Of a stretch of 64,000 nt of DNA, positions 1-13,578 are shown one piece after another. Positions within the stretch are counted from its first letter, which is position 1, and each line of letters opens with the position of its first letter. The stretch spans positions 16,128,501 through 16,192,500 of the forward strand of contig OY720097.1 of the NCBI GenBank assembly GCA_963082875.1, written 5' to 3'. A program made the position numbers and the translations under genes. A model generated the notes under the pieces. That model saw nothing but the letters and a program-made list of their open reading frames with translations, was not told the origin of the DNA and did no database searches. Source of the stretch: Corella eumyota (Eukaryota; Chordata; Ascidiacea; Phlebobranchia; Corellidae).

Positions 1-3000
1 CCAAAGAGGTAAATGCTGTTGTGTTAAGAGATTTAACATCCTTAGTTGTGTTTCAAAATAAAAGATGCTTCAGTAGTTGTTTAAATGCATTTAAAAGTAT
101 ACACACTATTTGACATACTTTAATACATACCCATTGTTATTATGTCAGGTTTATGGAGCACAACCTCCTGTCGAACTTCTAAGAACATGGCTGGATCATG
201 GGTTCATGTATGACAAGAAAGATTCATCCAAGATCAACCTTATCGATGTTCTTTTCTTGGGGTAAGTTTTTTACCCTTTTTCTAATAATAGTGCAATATT
301 AATGTGTGAATTGATGGTTTAATTCTGGTTTTTAAATATAATATTAAAGGGGGCAAAATGTTTGTTACCCTAGCTAAAATTTATTATTCATGTGGTTTTT
401 AGAGCAATGGGTCCTCCTGGAGGTGGAAGAAATGACATCACTGACAGAATGACTCGACATTTAAATGTAATTTATATTGACACATTCTCAGATGACACCA
501 CTATCAAGATTTTCTCAACAATTGCTGACTGGCACTTTGGAAATGGATTCGATTCAGCCATTATGCGATTAGGTAGGCAAAAATTTTGTCATTTAGAATA
601 CATTGAAACTATTTTTTATTAAAGTTTTTTTGCCATTTTTTAAACATATAATAAAAATTGTTATTCTTTTTAGGCAAAATCATGATTCAAGCTACCCTTG
701 GTGTATACAAATCAACAATCGAAAGTTTTCTACCTACACCAGCCAAGTCTCACTATGTTTTCAACCTTCGAGATTTTGCAAGGGTTATTCGTGGTGTATT
801 GTTGGTGCCTTCAACCCATTTAAATGACTCGGATAAGTTTATTCGCTTGTGGGTTCATGAAATATACAGGTAAACTTATATTCTACTTTTTCAAGTTTAA
901 TTTGAATTATAATTAAAAATGTTATAATAGATTGTATACGAATTTGGTGTAAGCAGTTTTTGTTTTGTTAAAAAAAACACCAACTAATAAAATTTTTTTG
1001 TTCTTAGAGTATTTTATGATCGTTTAATTGATGAAAGTGACAGACAAACTTTCTTTTCTATTGTGAAGGAAAGTTGTTCCAATTATTTTAAACAAAACAT
1101 GGACAAAATCCTTAGTCATCTCTACAAGTCCAAGAACCTCACGGTAATTCAAAAATTGTGTTCTAATATTTATATCTTCAGTAGTCTTGGTAATGTAGCA
1201 TAATATATTGTTTAACAATGCAAATTATTTGGTCTTGTCTTTTTTGTCTTTATTAAATAAAACTTTTCAAATATTTAAAAAGGATTTTATTTACAACATT
1301 AAATAGGATGATGATGTTCGTAATTTATTCTTTGGAGACTTCATCAATCCTGAAGCCAACCCAAGAGTTTACAACGAGATTCAAGACCTTGCACAACTTA
1401 CACAAACCATGGATTTTTACTTGGATGAGTTTAACCAGGTAACAATGCCCTGTTAAGAACTAAACAACCATATTAATAATATTTATTAGCTTTTTAAACT
1501 TATTTTTAATGTTTAGATATCTAAAGCACCAATGTCATTGGTGATGTTTAAATTTGCTATTGAACATGTGTCGAGAGTATCTCGAGTTCTTAAACAAGAT
1601 AACGGCCATGTACTCTTAATTGGCATTGGTGGCAGTGGAAGAAAAAGTGCCACCAGATTGGCGGCCTTTATGACGGATTACGACATTTATCAAATTGAAC
1701 TTACAAGGTAAAAAAATATTAAAACAATTTGCAGCCAAAGTTTGAGCATTGCCAAAGTATGATTATTTTAAAAGCACATTTTTTTAGAACATACTCCTTT
1801 GCTGACTGGAGAGATGATATCAAAAAGATGATGGTCAAAGCTGGTGCAGATGGGGTACAGACAGTCTTTCTTTTCAGTGATCAACAGATCAAGGAAGAAG
1901 CATTTGTGGAAGACATAAACATGATTTTAAACACTGCTGACATTCCAAACATTTTCCCAGCTGATGAAAAGGCAGAGTTAATTGAAAAGATGCAGGTTAT
2001 TAATCAATTAACAAAGTTTTAAATTACTATATTTATATACTTATTGTTTTGAAAACTTTTTGAAAAATGTAAAAAATTACTCTACTTAATGTTTTTAGAA
2101 TGTTGCCAGGACAACGGGCAAAAAGATAGAGGCCACTCCACTTGCTATGTACAATTTTTTCATTGAAAGGGTGAAGAGTAATCTCCATGTGTGCTTGGCC
2201 ATGAGTCCTATCGGTGATTCTCTTCGTAACAGATTAAGAATGTTTCCATCTCTTATTAACTGCTGCACCATTGATTGGTTCCAGGTATATTAAAGTTAAT
2301 ATTTATTGTAAAAAGATTCCCTACAGCATTAGTAACATTCTTATTTATTAGGCTTGGCCAGAGGATGCATTAGAAATGGTTGCCAACAAGTTTTTAGAGG
2401 ATGTTGACATTGAAGATGACACAAGAAATAAATGTGTCAAAATGTGCAAACTTTTCCATGAAAGGTAAATTGATTAGTTTATTTCATATAATGGTATCTT
2501 ACTCTCAGGTAATTATTTTTATAAAGCATCTTACAAATGCAACTTTACATAAAAAAAATTTTTAATCCTTTTTTTTGTTCAGTGTGCGTTTACTTTCTGA
2601 ATCATTTTGGGATTCGCTTCGACGCCGAAATTACGTTACACCAACATCCTACCTCGAGCTTATTCTTACGTTCAAATCAATCTTGGGAGTCAAGAGAGAT
2701 GAAGTAAAAACTTTACAGGACAGATATATTAATGGATTGGAAAAATTAGACTTTGCAGCATCACAGGTTAATTTTAAATAAATTACATCATACAAGTTTT
2801 GTTGGTTATTATATATTTAGATTATTCAATATATTTTTTAAATACTTTGTCATATTTACAGGTTTCGATTATGCAAGTAGAGCTCACCAACCTTCAACCC
2901 GAGTTGATTAAAACCTCAGCAGAGACCGATAAAATTATGGTCAAAATTGAACACGATTCTGTTGAAGTAGAGGCAAAGAAAGAGGTATAGTATTGCATTT

Positions 3001-6000
3001 TTTTCCAATTTTTTTTTTTAAAAGAATGTATTTAATTTCCTATAACATCCACTAAACTTCAGGTTGTTGCTGCTGATGAGAAAGTAGCAAACCAAGCTGC
3101 ATCAGTTGCTCAAGCCATTAAAGACGAATGTCAGGCTGACCTTGCTGAAGCTATGCCTGCTCTGGAGGCTTCCATCCAGGCTTTAAATACCCTTAAGCCA
3201 TCTGTGAGTTAAAACATATTTATATAACATATAAGCCGTAAAACTGCACAGGCTTTTTTATGTGAATTCTAATACTTTTTCTGTGTTTGTAACCCTGGTG
3301 TTTTTTATTTAATCTGTAATTTACTGTATGATTTAGGATATCACATTGGTAAAATCCATGCAAAATCCAGCCAGTGCCATCAAACTTGTATTGGAATCAA
3401 TTTGCATCATGAAAGGAATTAAAGCTGAAAGAAAACCTGATCCATCTGGTTCTGGTAATTTAAAAACTATTTGTTTTGAAATTGTATTTTTAGTGTCAAA
3501 AAAACTCAAATTTAAACATTTAAAGGCAAAATGGTTGAGGATTACTGGGGGCCAAGTAAAAAGATGTTAAACGACATGAAGTTTTTGGACACCTTGAAGA
3601 CTTATGACAAAGACAACATATCACCTTCTGTCATTAAGAAGATTAGAGACAAATATATTCCAAATCCAGAGTTCAACCCGGCTACAATTAAAAATGTGTC
3701 ATCTGCTTGTGAAGGTTGGTTACCTTAGCTATTGCTGCATGCTAATAGTTTAGTATCTTGTCAAGAAAACAGTATTACAGTGTATAAAATTAAAATAATT
3801 TACAAAGTGTAAAACAAATTCCACTTACTGTTAGGCTTATGTAAATGGGTGAGGGCAATGGAAGTATATGAGAGAGTAGCTAAAGTTGTTGCTCCCAAGA
3901 AAATCAAACTTGCTGAAGCGGAAGCTGAATTCTCAACACAAATGACAAAACTCAATGCAAAACGAGCTGAATTAAAAGAGGTTAGTAGTTAGCTTATCCT
4001 TAAAACGCATGGTCAAAAAGAGTACTAAAGAATTATCACAATAACTTTATTTAAAACAAAGGTGTTGGACAAAGTTGAAGCTCTACAAAATGAGTTTGAT
4101 GCAATGAACACAAAAAAAATTGATCTTGAAAACAACATCGACCTTTGCTCAAAAAAACTTGATCGTGCAGAAAAGTTGATTAGTGGGTTGGGCGGTGAAA
4201 AAGACAGGTTTGTATTTTTAATTAATTTAAGTTTTAAAACACTTAGATAGAAATAGAGAAAAAATTGTCAATAAAAAATTTGGTATTAGGTACCTAAAAA
4301 CTTGTATCTTGCAGATGGACAATTGCAGCTGAACTGTTGGGAATTCAGTTAACAAACTTAACTGGAGATGTCCTTATGTCAGCAGGTAAATCTGATTTGC
4401 TTTGATTTACAACTAAATAGAAAAAAAATTACCTTTCTTAAGGTACATATCAATATTTTTTTAGGTACTGTGGCCTATCTGGGACCGTTCACTGTTGATT
4501 TCCGAAACAAATGCATTACTGATTGGTCAACATCCTGTCGAAGTGTTGAAATCCCTTGCTCAGAAAACTTTTTACTTACAAATACATTAGGAGATCCAGT
4601 TCAAATTCGTGATTGGCAAATTGCAGGACTGCCTGTTGATTCATTCTCAGTGGACAATGGTAACTCAACTAAACAATAAGTTATTGATAACCAAATGTTC
4701 ATTAAATATGCTGATGATATTCAATTACTAAGTATACATAATAGTTTATATTTTTGCTATTAAGTAACAATTAAAACAATAAAAAAAACTATTTTATAGG
4801 TATCGTCGTTAAAAGCTCTAGACGATGGCCGTTGATGATTGATCCACAAGGACAAGCCAATAAGTGGATTAAAAATATGGAGAAACACAATAAGCTTGCT
4901 GTTCTTAAACTATCAGATCCAACTTACATTAGAACTCTGGAGAATTCAATCCAGTTTGGAACCCCAGTCTTACTTGAGAACCTTGGTAAATTTGTTTTTA
5001 AAAATTTTTTAACAAACAAATGTTTCAAAACATTAATTGATTTATATGCACAGTAAAAAAGGACATTAAATAGAACATACCCCGTTTCTTTTTCCTTTTT
5101 TATATAGCTGATAAGATTTTTAATTGCTATTATTCAACTTAGGTGAGGAGATTGATCCCATCCTTGAAACAGTTCTATTGAAGCAAACTTACAAGCAACA
5201 GGGTGTGCTGTACATTAAGCTGGGTGACAACACAATTGAGTACTCACAAGACTTTAGATTTTACATGACCACAAGCTTAAGAAACCCTCACTATTTGCCT
5301 GAAATTTCAGTAAAGGTAAAACAAGTGTGATTTTGATTAACCCTAATGAATTAGAAGCCAATTAATTTGAATGCAATATTTCAACAAAATACATTGCCAG
5401 TAACAGAGAATTTTTACTTCTTTACAAAATTCATTTAATAACAAATTTTATTCAGGTGTGCTTGGTCAACTTTATGATCACTTCGCTTGGACTTCAAGAC
5501 CAACTTCTTGGTATTGTGGCAGCAAAGGAAAAACCAGAACTTGAACAAAAGAAAAACGAGCTTATTTTGGAAGGTGCTGAAAATAAAAGACAACTGAAAA
5601 CAATTGAAGACAAAATATTGAAGGTCAGGGACACATTTTTTTAAATATTAGACCTTATTATTACTTATATATGTTTACTAAGTTTTCTGAAACAAATAAC
5701 TTGCCAAGCCTTTTTGTTAAAAAAATATATTTTTTTAAATGTTCAGGTTTTGTCTTCATCAGAGGGTAATATTTTGGAAGATGAAACAGCCATTCAAGTG
5801 CTCTCTTCATCAAAAACCTTGTCTGAAGAAATTTCAGCAAAACAGGAGATTGCAACTGAGGTAAAAAAAATATTTTCGTAATCCAAAATTTACTCAATTT
5901 TTTGTACTCAAACTAATCATTCTACCGCTTTGTAACAACAGACAGAAAGGCAAATTGATGAAACCAGAAATGGATACAAACCAGTTTCAATCCACTCTGC

Positions 6001-9000
6001 TGTACTTTTCTTCTGTATATCTGATCTTGCCAATATTGAGCCGATGTACCAATATTCATTAGCTTGGTTTATCAATCTGTATCTTATGGTAAAAAAACAA
6101 ACAAATTTATATCTTAATTTGAAATAGAATACAATATTAAATAAAGGCTTTTCATCAATTTTTTTTGTTTGTAGTCTATTGAAAACAGTGAAAAATCAGA
6201 AAACCTTGAAGACCGAATTGAAAATTTGAACGAGCATTTTACCAGCAGTATTTACAACAACGTGTGCAGATCGTTGTTTGAAAAAGACAAGCTTTTGTTT
6301 TCATTTATTTTGACAGTAGCTCTTCAGAACAGCAAAGGTAATGTTTGTTTAATTTTGTATCACATGATTTTCTCTACATTTTTATTTCCTGTTTTAAATT
6401 AATGGCTATGGGAATTCAAATTGTTCAATGTCTATAGGAAAAATTGATGACTCTGTTTGGAGATTTTTCCTTACTGGAGGAGTTGCGCTGGAAAATCCTT
6501 ATCCTAACCCCTCACCAGATTGGTTGCAAGACAAAGCCTGGTCTGAGATTGTACGTGCCTCAAATCTTTCTAACCTAAATGGACTGATGGATCATGTAAG
6601 CAAAAATGCCAAAAGTTGGAAGAAGGTGTATGATTCAGCCACACCACATAGTGACAAGTAAATATAATTAATGCTTTAAATTTGAAGAAGTTTGAAAAGT
6701 CAACATTTTAAATTTAGGATTGTTTATCAGATATTAATATTTTTAACCATTTTAATAGATTTCCTGACAAATGGAATACTCTCTCTGGATTGGACCGCAT
6801 GGTTGTCCTTCGCTGTATCAGACCTGATAAAGTTATCCCAGCTGTACAGGATTACATAGTTGATGAAATGGGCAGAGCCTTCATTGAACCTCCCACCTTT
6901 GATCTGGCTGGATCTTATAACGATTCAAGTTGTTGCACTCCACTTATTTTTGTGTTGTCACCTGGTGCAGATCCTATGGCAGGTAAAATCAAGTTGTCAT
7001 AATTTAAAGTGGTTAACATGTTTTCTTTTTTATTTAAAGTTTATTTAATAATTTTTTAATTTAGGCTTGCTCAAATTTGCTGATGATCGTGGATTTGGTG
7101 GTGATCGAATTGGAACAATATCCTTGGGTCAGGGACAAGGCCCAATTGCACAAAAAATGATTGATGATGCTACCTTGAAGGTAAGTAAATTCCAACCTAT
7201 TTCTTCATGCTTTAAAAGGACCTTAAACTAATGTCAGGACATAATCAATAAAATCAATAACTGGCAATTGAAACAATTTTGTAAAATCAATTTTTATTGT
7301 TTAGGGAACATGGGTTGTTCTACAAAACTGTCACTTGGCAACCAGTTGGATGTCAATTCTAGAGAAGATTTGTGAGGAGGTGATTGTGCCTGAAAACACA
7401 CACAAAGACTTTAGATTGTGGCTGACCAGTTACCCATCTGAAAAATTTCCTGTTCCCATTTTACAGGTTATTTAATTAACATTTTATTCTCTGTTTTTTT
7501 AAGAATTTTGGATAAAGTTTCCATGCTTTAAGTGTTATTATGCATTTACCTTGATTTGTAAAATGTATTTTGGTGATTATAAAAGCTTGTTGATTGATAG
7601 TTTTATTGTTTTGATTGTGTAGAATGGTGTTAAAATGACAAATGAACCACCGAAGGGACTCAGAGCCAATTTGCTTCGATCTTATCTTAATGATCCAATA
7701 TCAGATCCCGCTTTCTTTGGTGCTTGCAACAAACAAAAGGTAACAAAACTAAACAATTTTCATTCTATGAATCTGTTTTCACCTATTTTGACCCAAAAAA
7801 AAAGTTTAAATTTAACTTGTGTTGTTGTTTCAATGTTAGTTTAATCTATTTAAACACATTTGTTGTACTAGGAATGGAAGAAGCTGTTGTTTGGTTTATG
7901 TTTCTTTCATGCAATGGTCCAAGAACGACGAAAGTTCGGTCCACTTGGCTGGAATATTCCTTACGAGTTTAACGAATCTGATCTTCGTATCAGTATGAGA
8001 CAACTACAGGTACTTGTTAGAGTTCCTATTTTGCATAAACCTAAATTGTAGTAAATCAGTTAAAACAAATAATAATAACTGATGATTTTTTACCTCAGAT
8101 GTTCTTAAATGAATATGACGAGATCCCTCTAGTGGCCTTAACATACTTGACAGGAGAGTGTAATTATGGAGGAAGGGTGACAGATGACAAAGACAGAAGA
8201 CTCTTGTTGTCATTGCTCTCGATTGTAAGCATTAACTTAAATGCTGTTTTGTTGTAAAATATGTTAGACTAAGTTATTTTTTGGCATATTATAAAACTTA
8301 ACAAACGCCTCACCATTGTTCTAAGATAAAGACTTTTTTTCAGGCTTACAAAGACTGTATTGTGACCGATGACACCTATCGATTCTCACCGAGTGGAAAG
8401 TATTATGCACCAGGAGAGGGCGAATATCAAAGTTATTTGGACTATGTCAGAAGTTTACCTCTTGTGCCTCACCCAGAGGTAATTCAAAAACCATTTTTAA
8501 CTTTTTTAACTAATACAAATTCTTAAAATTTAACTTAAATTTTTGAAGGTGTTTGGTCTACACGAGAATGCAGACATTACCAAGGACAACCAAGAGACCG
8601 CTCAGCTCTTTGATGGAATTCTTCTGACTCTTCCTCGTCAAACTGGAGGTGGTGGAAAGTCTCCCGAAAAGGTGATCGATGAACTTGCAGCTGACATCCT
8701 TACGAAACTGCCTCCGGACTTTAACTTAGAAGAAGTCATGAAGAAATATCCTGTGGTGTATAATGAATCCATGAATACTGTGCTCAGGTCTACTAAAATA
8801 TATTTAATTTTTTAATATTTAGACAAAAACTTCTTAGTCAAAACTTGTGTTTTGAATTTTGCAAAATTTTGTATTTCATTATTGCATTTTAAACACAGAC
8901 AAGAACTGATTCGATTTAATCGCTTGACAACAGTTGTGCGTGCCAGCTTGTTTAATCTTCGTAAAGCAATCAAGGGCCTGGTGGTGATGTCAAGCGAGCT

Positions 9001-10258
9001 TGAGGAAGTTTTTACTTCAATGTTGATTGGTAAAGTGCCAGCTATGTGGGCTTCAAAGTCTTACCCATCCCTTAAACCATTAGGAGGTTATATAACTGGT
9101 AAGTGTATGTAGCAATCCGGTATGACAAGACCTTTTATATATGCAGCAAAACACTTACTATTTAAATACTAAATAAAATGTATAGTTAAAAATATGATTT
9201 GTTTTTGGAATTGCACAAAAACTATAACAGGTATATAATTTACTTACTCTTGTTTGTTGTCCTTGATTTTAGACTTGTTGGCCCGACTGCAGTTTTTTAA
9301 TGACTGGATTGCAAATGGAACTCCTCTTGTGTTCTGGATTTCTGGATTCTACTTCACTCAATCTTTTCTCACAGGTGCTTCACAAAATTATGCAAGAAAG
9401 TAAGTAGTGGTTTTTTACAATATTTGACAAATAGATTGCCTGCTTATTAATTTTGTTTTAATTAAATGTTATTTTTAAAGGTACACGATCCCTATTGATC
9501 ATATTGGGTTTGAGTTTGAAGTTCTGAAGTTTGAGAATGAGGAAGAAGTTAGTGAACGACCTGAGGATGGTAATTAATTCGGTTTAACATTTAGGTGGTA
9601 AAAATTTCATAGTATAGATGCCTCTAAAATTTCCATATAAATTCAAGCTTATCCATAAACCTAAAATATCACCAAAAGTAAATTATACTTTTTGATTTTT
9701 CTTTTATAAATCAGGTGTTTATGTGAGGGGGTTGTTTCTTGAAGGAGCGAAATGGGACCGAAACACAATGCGAATTGGTGAAAGCTCCCCTAAAGTTTTG
9801 TTCGACAACATCCCCATTTTGTGGCTCAAACCAGGAGAAAACTCTAAGTTTGTAAAGAAGGCAGCTTATACATGCCCAGTGTATAAAACCAGTGCAAGAA
9901 GAGGAACTCTTTCTACAACAGGTTAACATAAAGCTTTTCTAATGCTTTTACACTTTAGCGCAAATAAAATTATTAGTAGGATGCAAATTAAGACAAAAAT
10001 TTCACTTAGTTAAAATCTTTATATTTTAAAGATATCACAAAATACTTCTTCATTTAAGCCAAAGTACCTTTTTAAACATTATTTTTTGAAACCAACAGAC
10101 CCAAATAAAAATTGCGTTTACAAAATTACCAAAGTATTTATTTTTGTTGTTCAGGGCACTCCACCAACTTTGTAATGATGATGGAACTGCCCTCTGATCA
10201 GCCTAAAAGTCACTGGATCAACCGAGGTGTTGCCATCCTCTGTCAACTCGATGATTAA
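1..10258 (+). CDS. DNAH3: Axonemal dynein heavy chain, C-terminal part (DNAH3-like), 5' end outside window
   Basis: Motor subunit of an inner-arm axonemal dynein, which converts ATP hydrolysis into sliding of ciliary doublet microtubules. About 39 short exons can be joined in frame, from a fragment at 1-8 and then 149-261, 403-572 and 674-869, to the last at 10155-10258, giving roughly 1,850 residues. In order: end of AAA3, AAA4 with Walker [10 protein letters not shown] (exon 1517-1707), coiled-coil stalk strand CC1 (about 2861-3203), microtubule-binding tip, CC2 (about 3835-4207), AAA5, AAA6, and the C-terminal domain ending [15 protein letters not shown]. The tail signatures [35 protein letters not shown] and STTGHSTNF fit the DNAH3/7/12 group; DNAH3 fits best from memory. 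AAA1-AAA2 lie upstream of the window. All introns are about 70-260 bp and no damage is seen. Subfamily choice is less sure than the family. Confidence 0.93.
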
Positions 10259-10677
10259 TTTTTGTGTGGTTTTAAAGTGTGTTTTGTTTCCTTAGTTACT
10301 TTTTATTGCGTTGTTTGATTAGTATGATTTTCTTCCATTAAGTTAATTGCTTGCCTTCTTGATTTATATTTTAGAAGTATTGCCTGTTTTTTTTTTATTT
10401 ATCTCATACCCCATATTTTATACTGAGATTATAAATACATTATTTTTTGTTTGCAAAAAATTGGTAATGTTGGTAATTAGTGTTTATTTATCAAAACTAT
10501 AAAAAAATTAACACAGTTTTTACATCATGATCAAGAAATTAATTAAATTAATTTTTTAAAAAAGGTAAAAAATTATAAATAATAAAAAGGTAGTATCATA
10601 CAGGTCTTTAACCAGCATACGATAAGTATCCATAGTAAATAAAGTTATACAGACCATAACATTACTGCAGAATACAC
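10259..10677. other. Convergent 3' ends, no gene seen
   Basis: AT-rich stretch between the stop of the dynein gene (+) and the stop of the tetraspanin gene (-). It should hold both 3' UTRs. An AATAAA-like signal for the plus-strand gene lies near 10580. No coding exon or repeat is visible. Confidence 0.6.
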
Positions 10678-12559
10678 TATTCCAAAAAATAGCCCCTTTC
10701 CGCAGAGTATAGTTGATTTTGACGAATAGCTTTCTTTAATATATTCATATAAAGCATACCCAGTATTATACCTGTCATCTATAAAATAAAGTTATTTCTA
10801 AGTTACTTAAATTTTTTGATTTATTTTTAGGCATAGCCTTAACATACGAATGGTATAATTTTATAAATAAAATTACCTGTGGGACAAAAATTCCGAGCAG
10901 TAAACCTGCAAGTACATCCAGGTTACTCCAAATAAAATCAAGAACAGCCTCAATACAACCATATGTGTATACTATATACACTGCTTCAAATGTCTAAATT
11001 TTTTTTATGTTAAACATATTGAACCTCAAAGAGAAATAAACTTTGTTTTGTATATAATATTAACAAACAATAACCAAGAACTTACAGATAATTGCAAGGT
11101 ATCATATCCACACATAGAATTGATGATTAAATCGCCGTCTTTATCTGGAACGCAACAAGAATATGGAACACCACATGCAGCAGGACCGGGCGATGAACAA
11201 TTGTGGTACATGTTAATTTCCCAATCTTTGTAATTCAGCCCCCCACAACACTTAAACTTTAAAAATTTACAGACATTGTTGACTTAGTCTGTATTGTGAG
11301 TCACTAGGTCAATAATTGCCTAGCTTATTAGGTATGAATGGCATAGAATAAGAATTTATAAGTACTAAGAATAAAATAACATTTTTGGGACCAACACTAA
11401 CTTTGCATAATGATCAGTAAAAACTACTACACACAACCGGAATTAATACCTACATTGACTTGAGTATAATCCAAAATATTTTTAAAATCCTGATCATCAT
11501 AGTAAGTGGTCATCCCCAACAAAATAAAATGATTCACAAAACTTTTAGCCTGGGAAGTAAATAAAGAATATTTACAGGAATAAAATTAAACTTCAGGTAT
11601 ATTACGTTAAAACCTTGCAATTTAAAATATTAACAGGTAGTGCTTTATATTTTGTATTTAATTATAACTAAATATAAGAGGAACAATACTGTTAATTAAC
11701 AATTATAAACCTTTATTTAAACTGTCATCAGTTTATTTTATAATTGATATTCAATTCATATAGTATAAAGCTTTAATTATTGTGAAAGCTCGTGCATATC
11801 TTTTTTTTTACCAAAACCCCAATTAAATTCAAAACAAATTGGTAGCAGCAAAAAATTACTTTTAAAGCTTTATTGTGAAAAGTGCAAATTACCTTGTGAA
11901 CTGCATGCACCTATGCCAGAACAATATACTCACAGGTTCTTTGAAAATAAGTGCACATATTCCAGCAGTTATTTCCAGTATTACCGAGAATAATATTGAA
12001 AAAATAAACTAAAAAAACTTTCAGTTATAAAATATGTATATAGATTCAGTTATGAAAAATATGTATATATAGAAGTTTTTTTTTAATTGTTGTAAAAATT
12101 CAAAAAAAAAACTGTGAAAATTAAAAAAAAACACTTACAGTTTTAAGTAAACAGAAATTATCTCTTAGTGCTGCTGTGCATCCAATAACAGCAAAACAGG
12201 AGACCAAAAATCCCATTAAAAATAAAAGAACAGAAGGGGTAAGTAAAAAGTGTTCAATTTCTGTTAACTCAGCTCTCATATACTCAGCATATATACCAAG
12301 TCCAATAAGAGAGAAACCGAGAAGCTAAGTCAAAAATAAAATGTATTTTAATATGATTTGGGGCCCATTGACACAATTTTAAGGTTATTAGGAAGTTGAA
12401 CTCATTATTAATAAGCTTTTATGGCAGATAAAACTTGTATTACACATAGGTCTACATTTAAAAACTTACAGCAAAGAAAATGTTGTAAATGATAAGAATG
12501 TTTTTAAGCCAGTTGTAGGTAGTTTCTGTATCTCCGCAACATCCTTCATCTGAACTCAT
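10678..12559 (-). CDS. TspanC8-type tetraspanin
   Basis: Four-pass membrane scaffold protein. Minus-strand exons run MSSDEGCCGD (12559 down to about 12470), then TM1-TM2 with GCTAALRDNFCLLK (about 12326-12140), TM3 (about 12010-11937), and the large extracellular loop (about 11550-11455, 11260-11091 and 10996-10877). The last exon, TM4 plus tail, ends at 10678. The loop contains the CCG motif, PYSCC, a single C before it, SMCGYD and YTYGC, eight cysteines in all. This count defines the TspanC8 group (TSPAN5/10/14/15/17/33), known chaperones of ADAM10. The loop resembles TSPAN33 and TSPAN5/14, but I cannot pick the ortholog. The exon beginning with this ATG is immediately preceded by a TAG splice acceptor. 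An upstream exon ending ATG|GTGAGT lies at 13124-13126, so translation may start one codon earlier, across the intron. The gene is divergent from the TGN38-like gene. Confidence 0.88.
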
Positions 12560-13578
12560 CTATAAAAATTACAAAAACATTTCGCTGATTAAGGTAGCTT
12601 TGGTTTATAAACTTTAGTTTGAGGTTTTATATTAAAATTAAAGGTAAACAAACGTTCAAATTTATTTAAAAAAAAGACAAATAATACATTTTATACAATA
12701 ATCTATTAGCAAATTGGCAAAAAGAACAAAAAAAACTTACTTTTTTAGTTTTTTATTTGACGTATTTTTGTTTTACGTTATGCTTTTCTGTTAGTTCCCA
12801 AACAAATGTTAAATATTAGCCAGTTAATGATTTATTTATGCCGCATTTTACCCATGTTTACATTTTTAAAATTCCCTAAAAAGTACAAAATTTAAAACAC
12901 GTGTTTAAAAAATTTCTAGTTACCAAAAGTTAACATAAAAAAGCAAATAAATTAACTAAAAAATTAAATGAAAACACAAAATACAAACAAGTGTTAAAGT
13001 TTATTGTTGTAATATTACTTAGTTTTTCTTTTTTTTAAGTTTTTTTTCACTTTTACGATATTTCACGAACAGTTTAAACAAATAAAAAAAAACACTAAAA
13101 TTTCATGTAAGTAAATTACTCACCATTTTACTTATTTATGTGAGGATAAACACGTTAATGGTGACGTCACAATCATTGTATATCAGATCTTAGAAAATAG
13201 ATCGAAATCGCTGTTGGCGATTTGTGAACTTTGATTTGTTCCAAGCCTTTTGTTTTAATTTCTTTTAGTTGTTGATTACACTAATTTTTAGTTTATGTTT
13301 TAAATTTTTAATTTATTAGTAAGCTTCGCTAAACAGTTTAGTTAGAAAGCCAGTCAGCGCGTAATATTATATAATTGTATAAACGTTGAACGTAAACAGG
13401 TAAAATATATATTTTCGAATTTATCTTTGAACTACAGTAATGTTATAAAATAACAATATTACTTACATACGCATGCTTTTATACTGTATACATGGTTCAG
13501 ATTTTTGTTTCAGATTGTATTTATATCAACTTTCAACTAATTGTTTTAAACAATAAGTTAGAATTGTGAACTATTATA
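12560..13578. promoter_or_regulatory. Tetraspanin 5' intron and bidirectional promoter region
   Basis: 12560-13120 is the probable 5' intron of the tetraspanin gene. Its donor abuts an ATG at 13124-13126 on the minus strand. The remaining ~450 bp up to the TGN38-like ATG at 13579 separates two head-to-head genes and must contain both promoters. It carries a perfect palindromic CRE, TGACGTCA, at 13162-13169. No further coding sequence is seen. Confidence 0.55.
13162..13169. promoter_or_regulatory. CRE palindrome TGACGTCA
   Basis: Perfect 8-bp cAMP-response-element/ATF palindrome about 40 bp upstream of the first tetraspanin ATG-containing exon and 410 bp upstream of the TGN38-like ATG. The position in a head-to-head promoter makes a CREB/ATF site plausible. 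This is inference from motif and context only. Confidence 0.45.
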
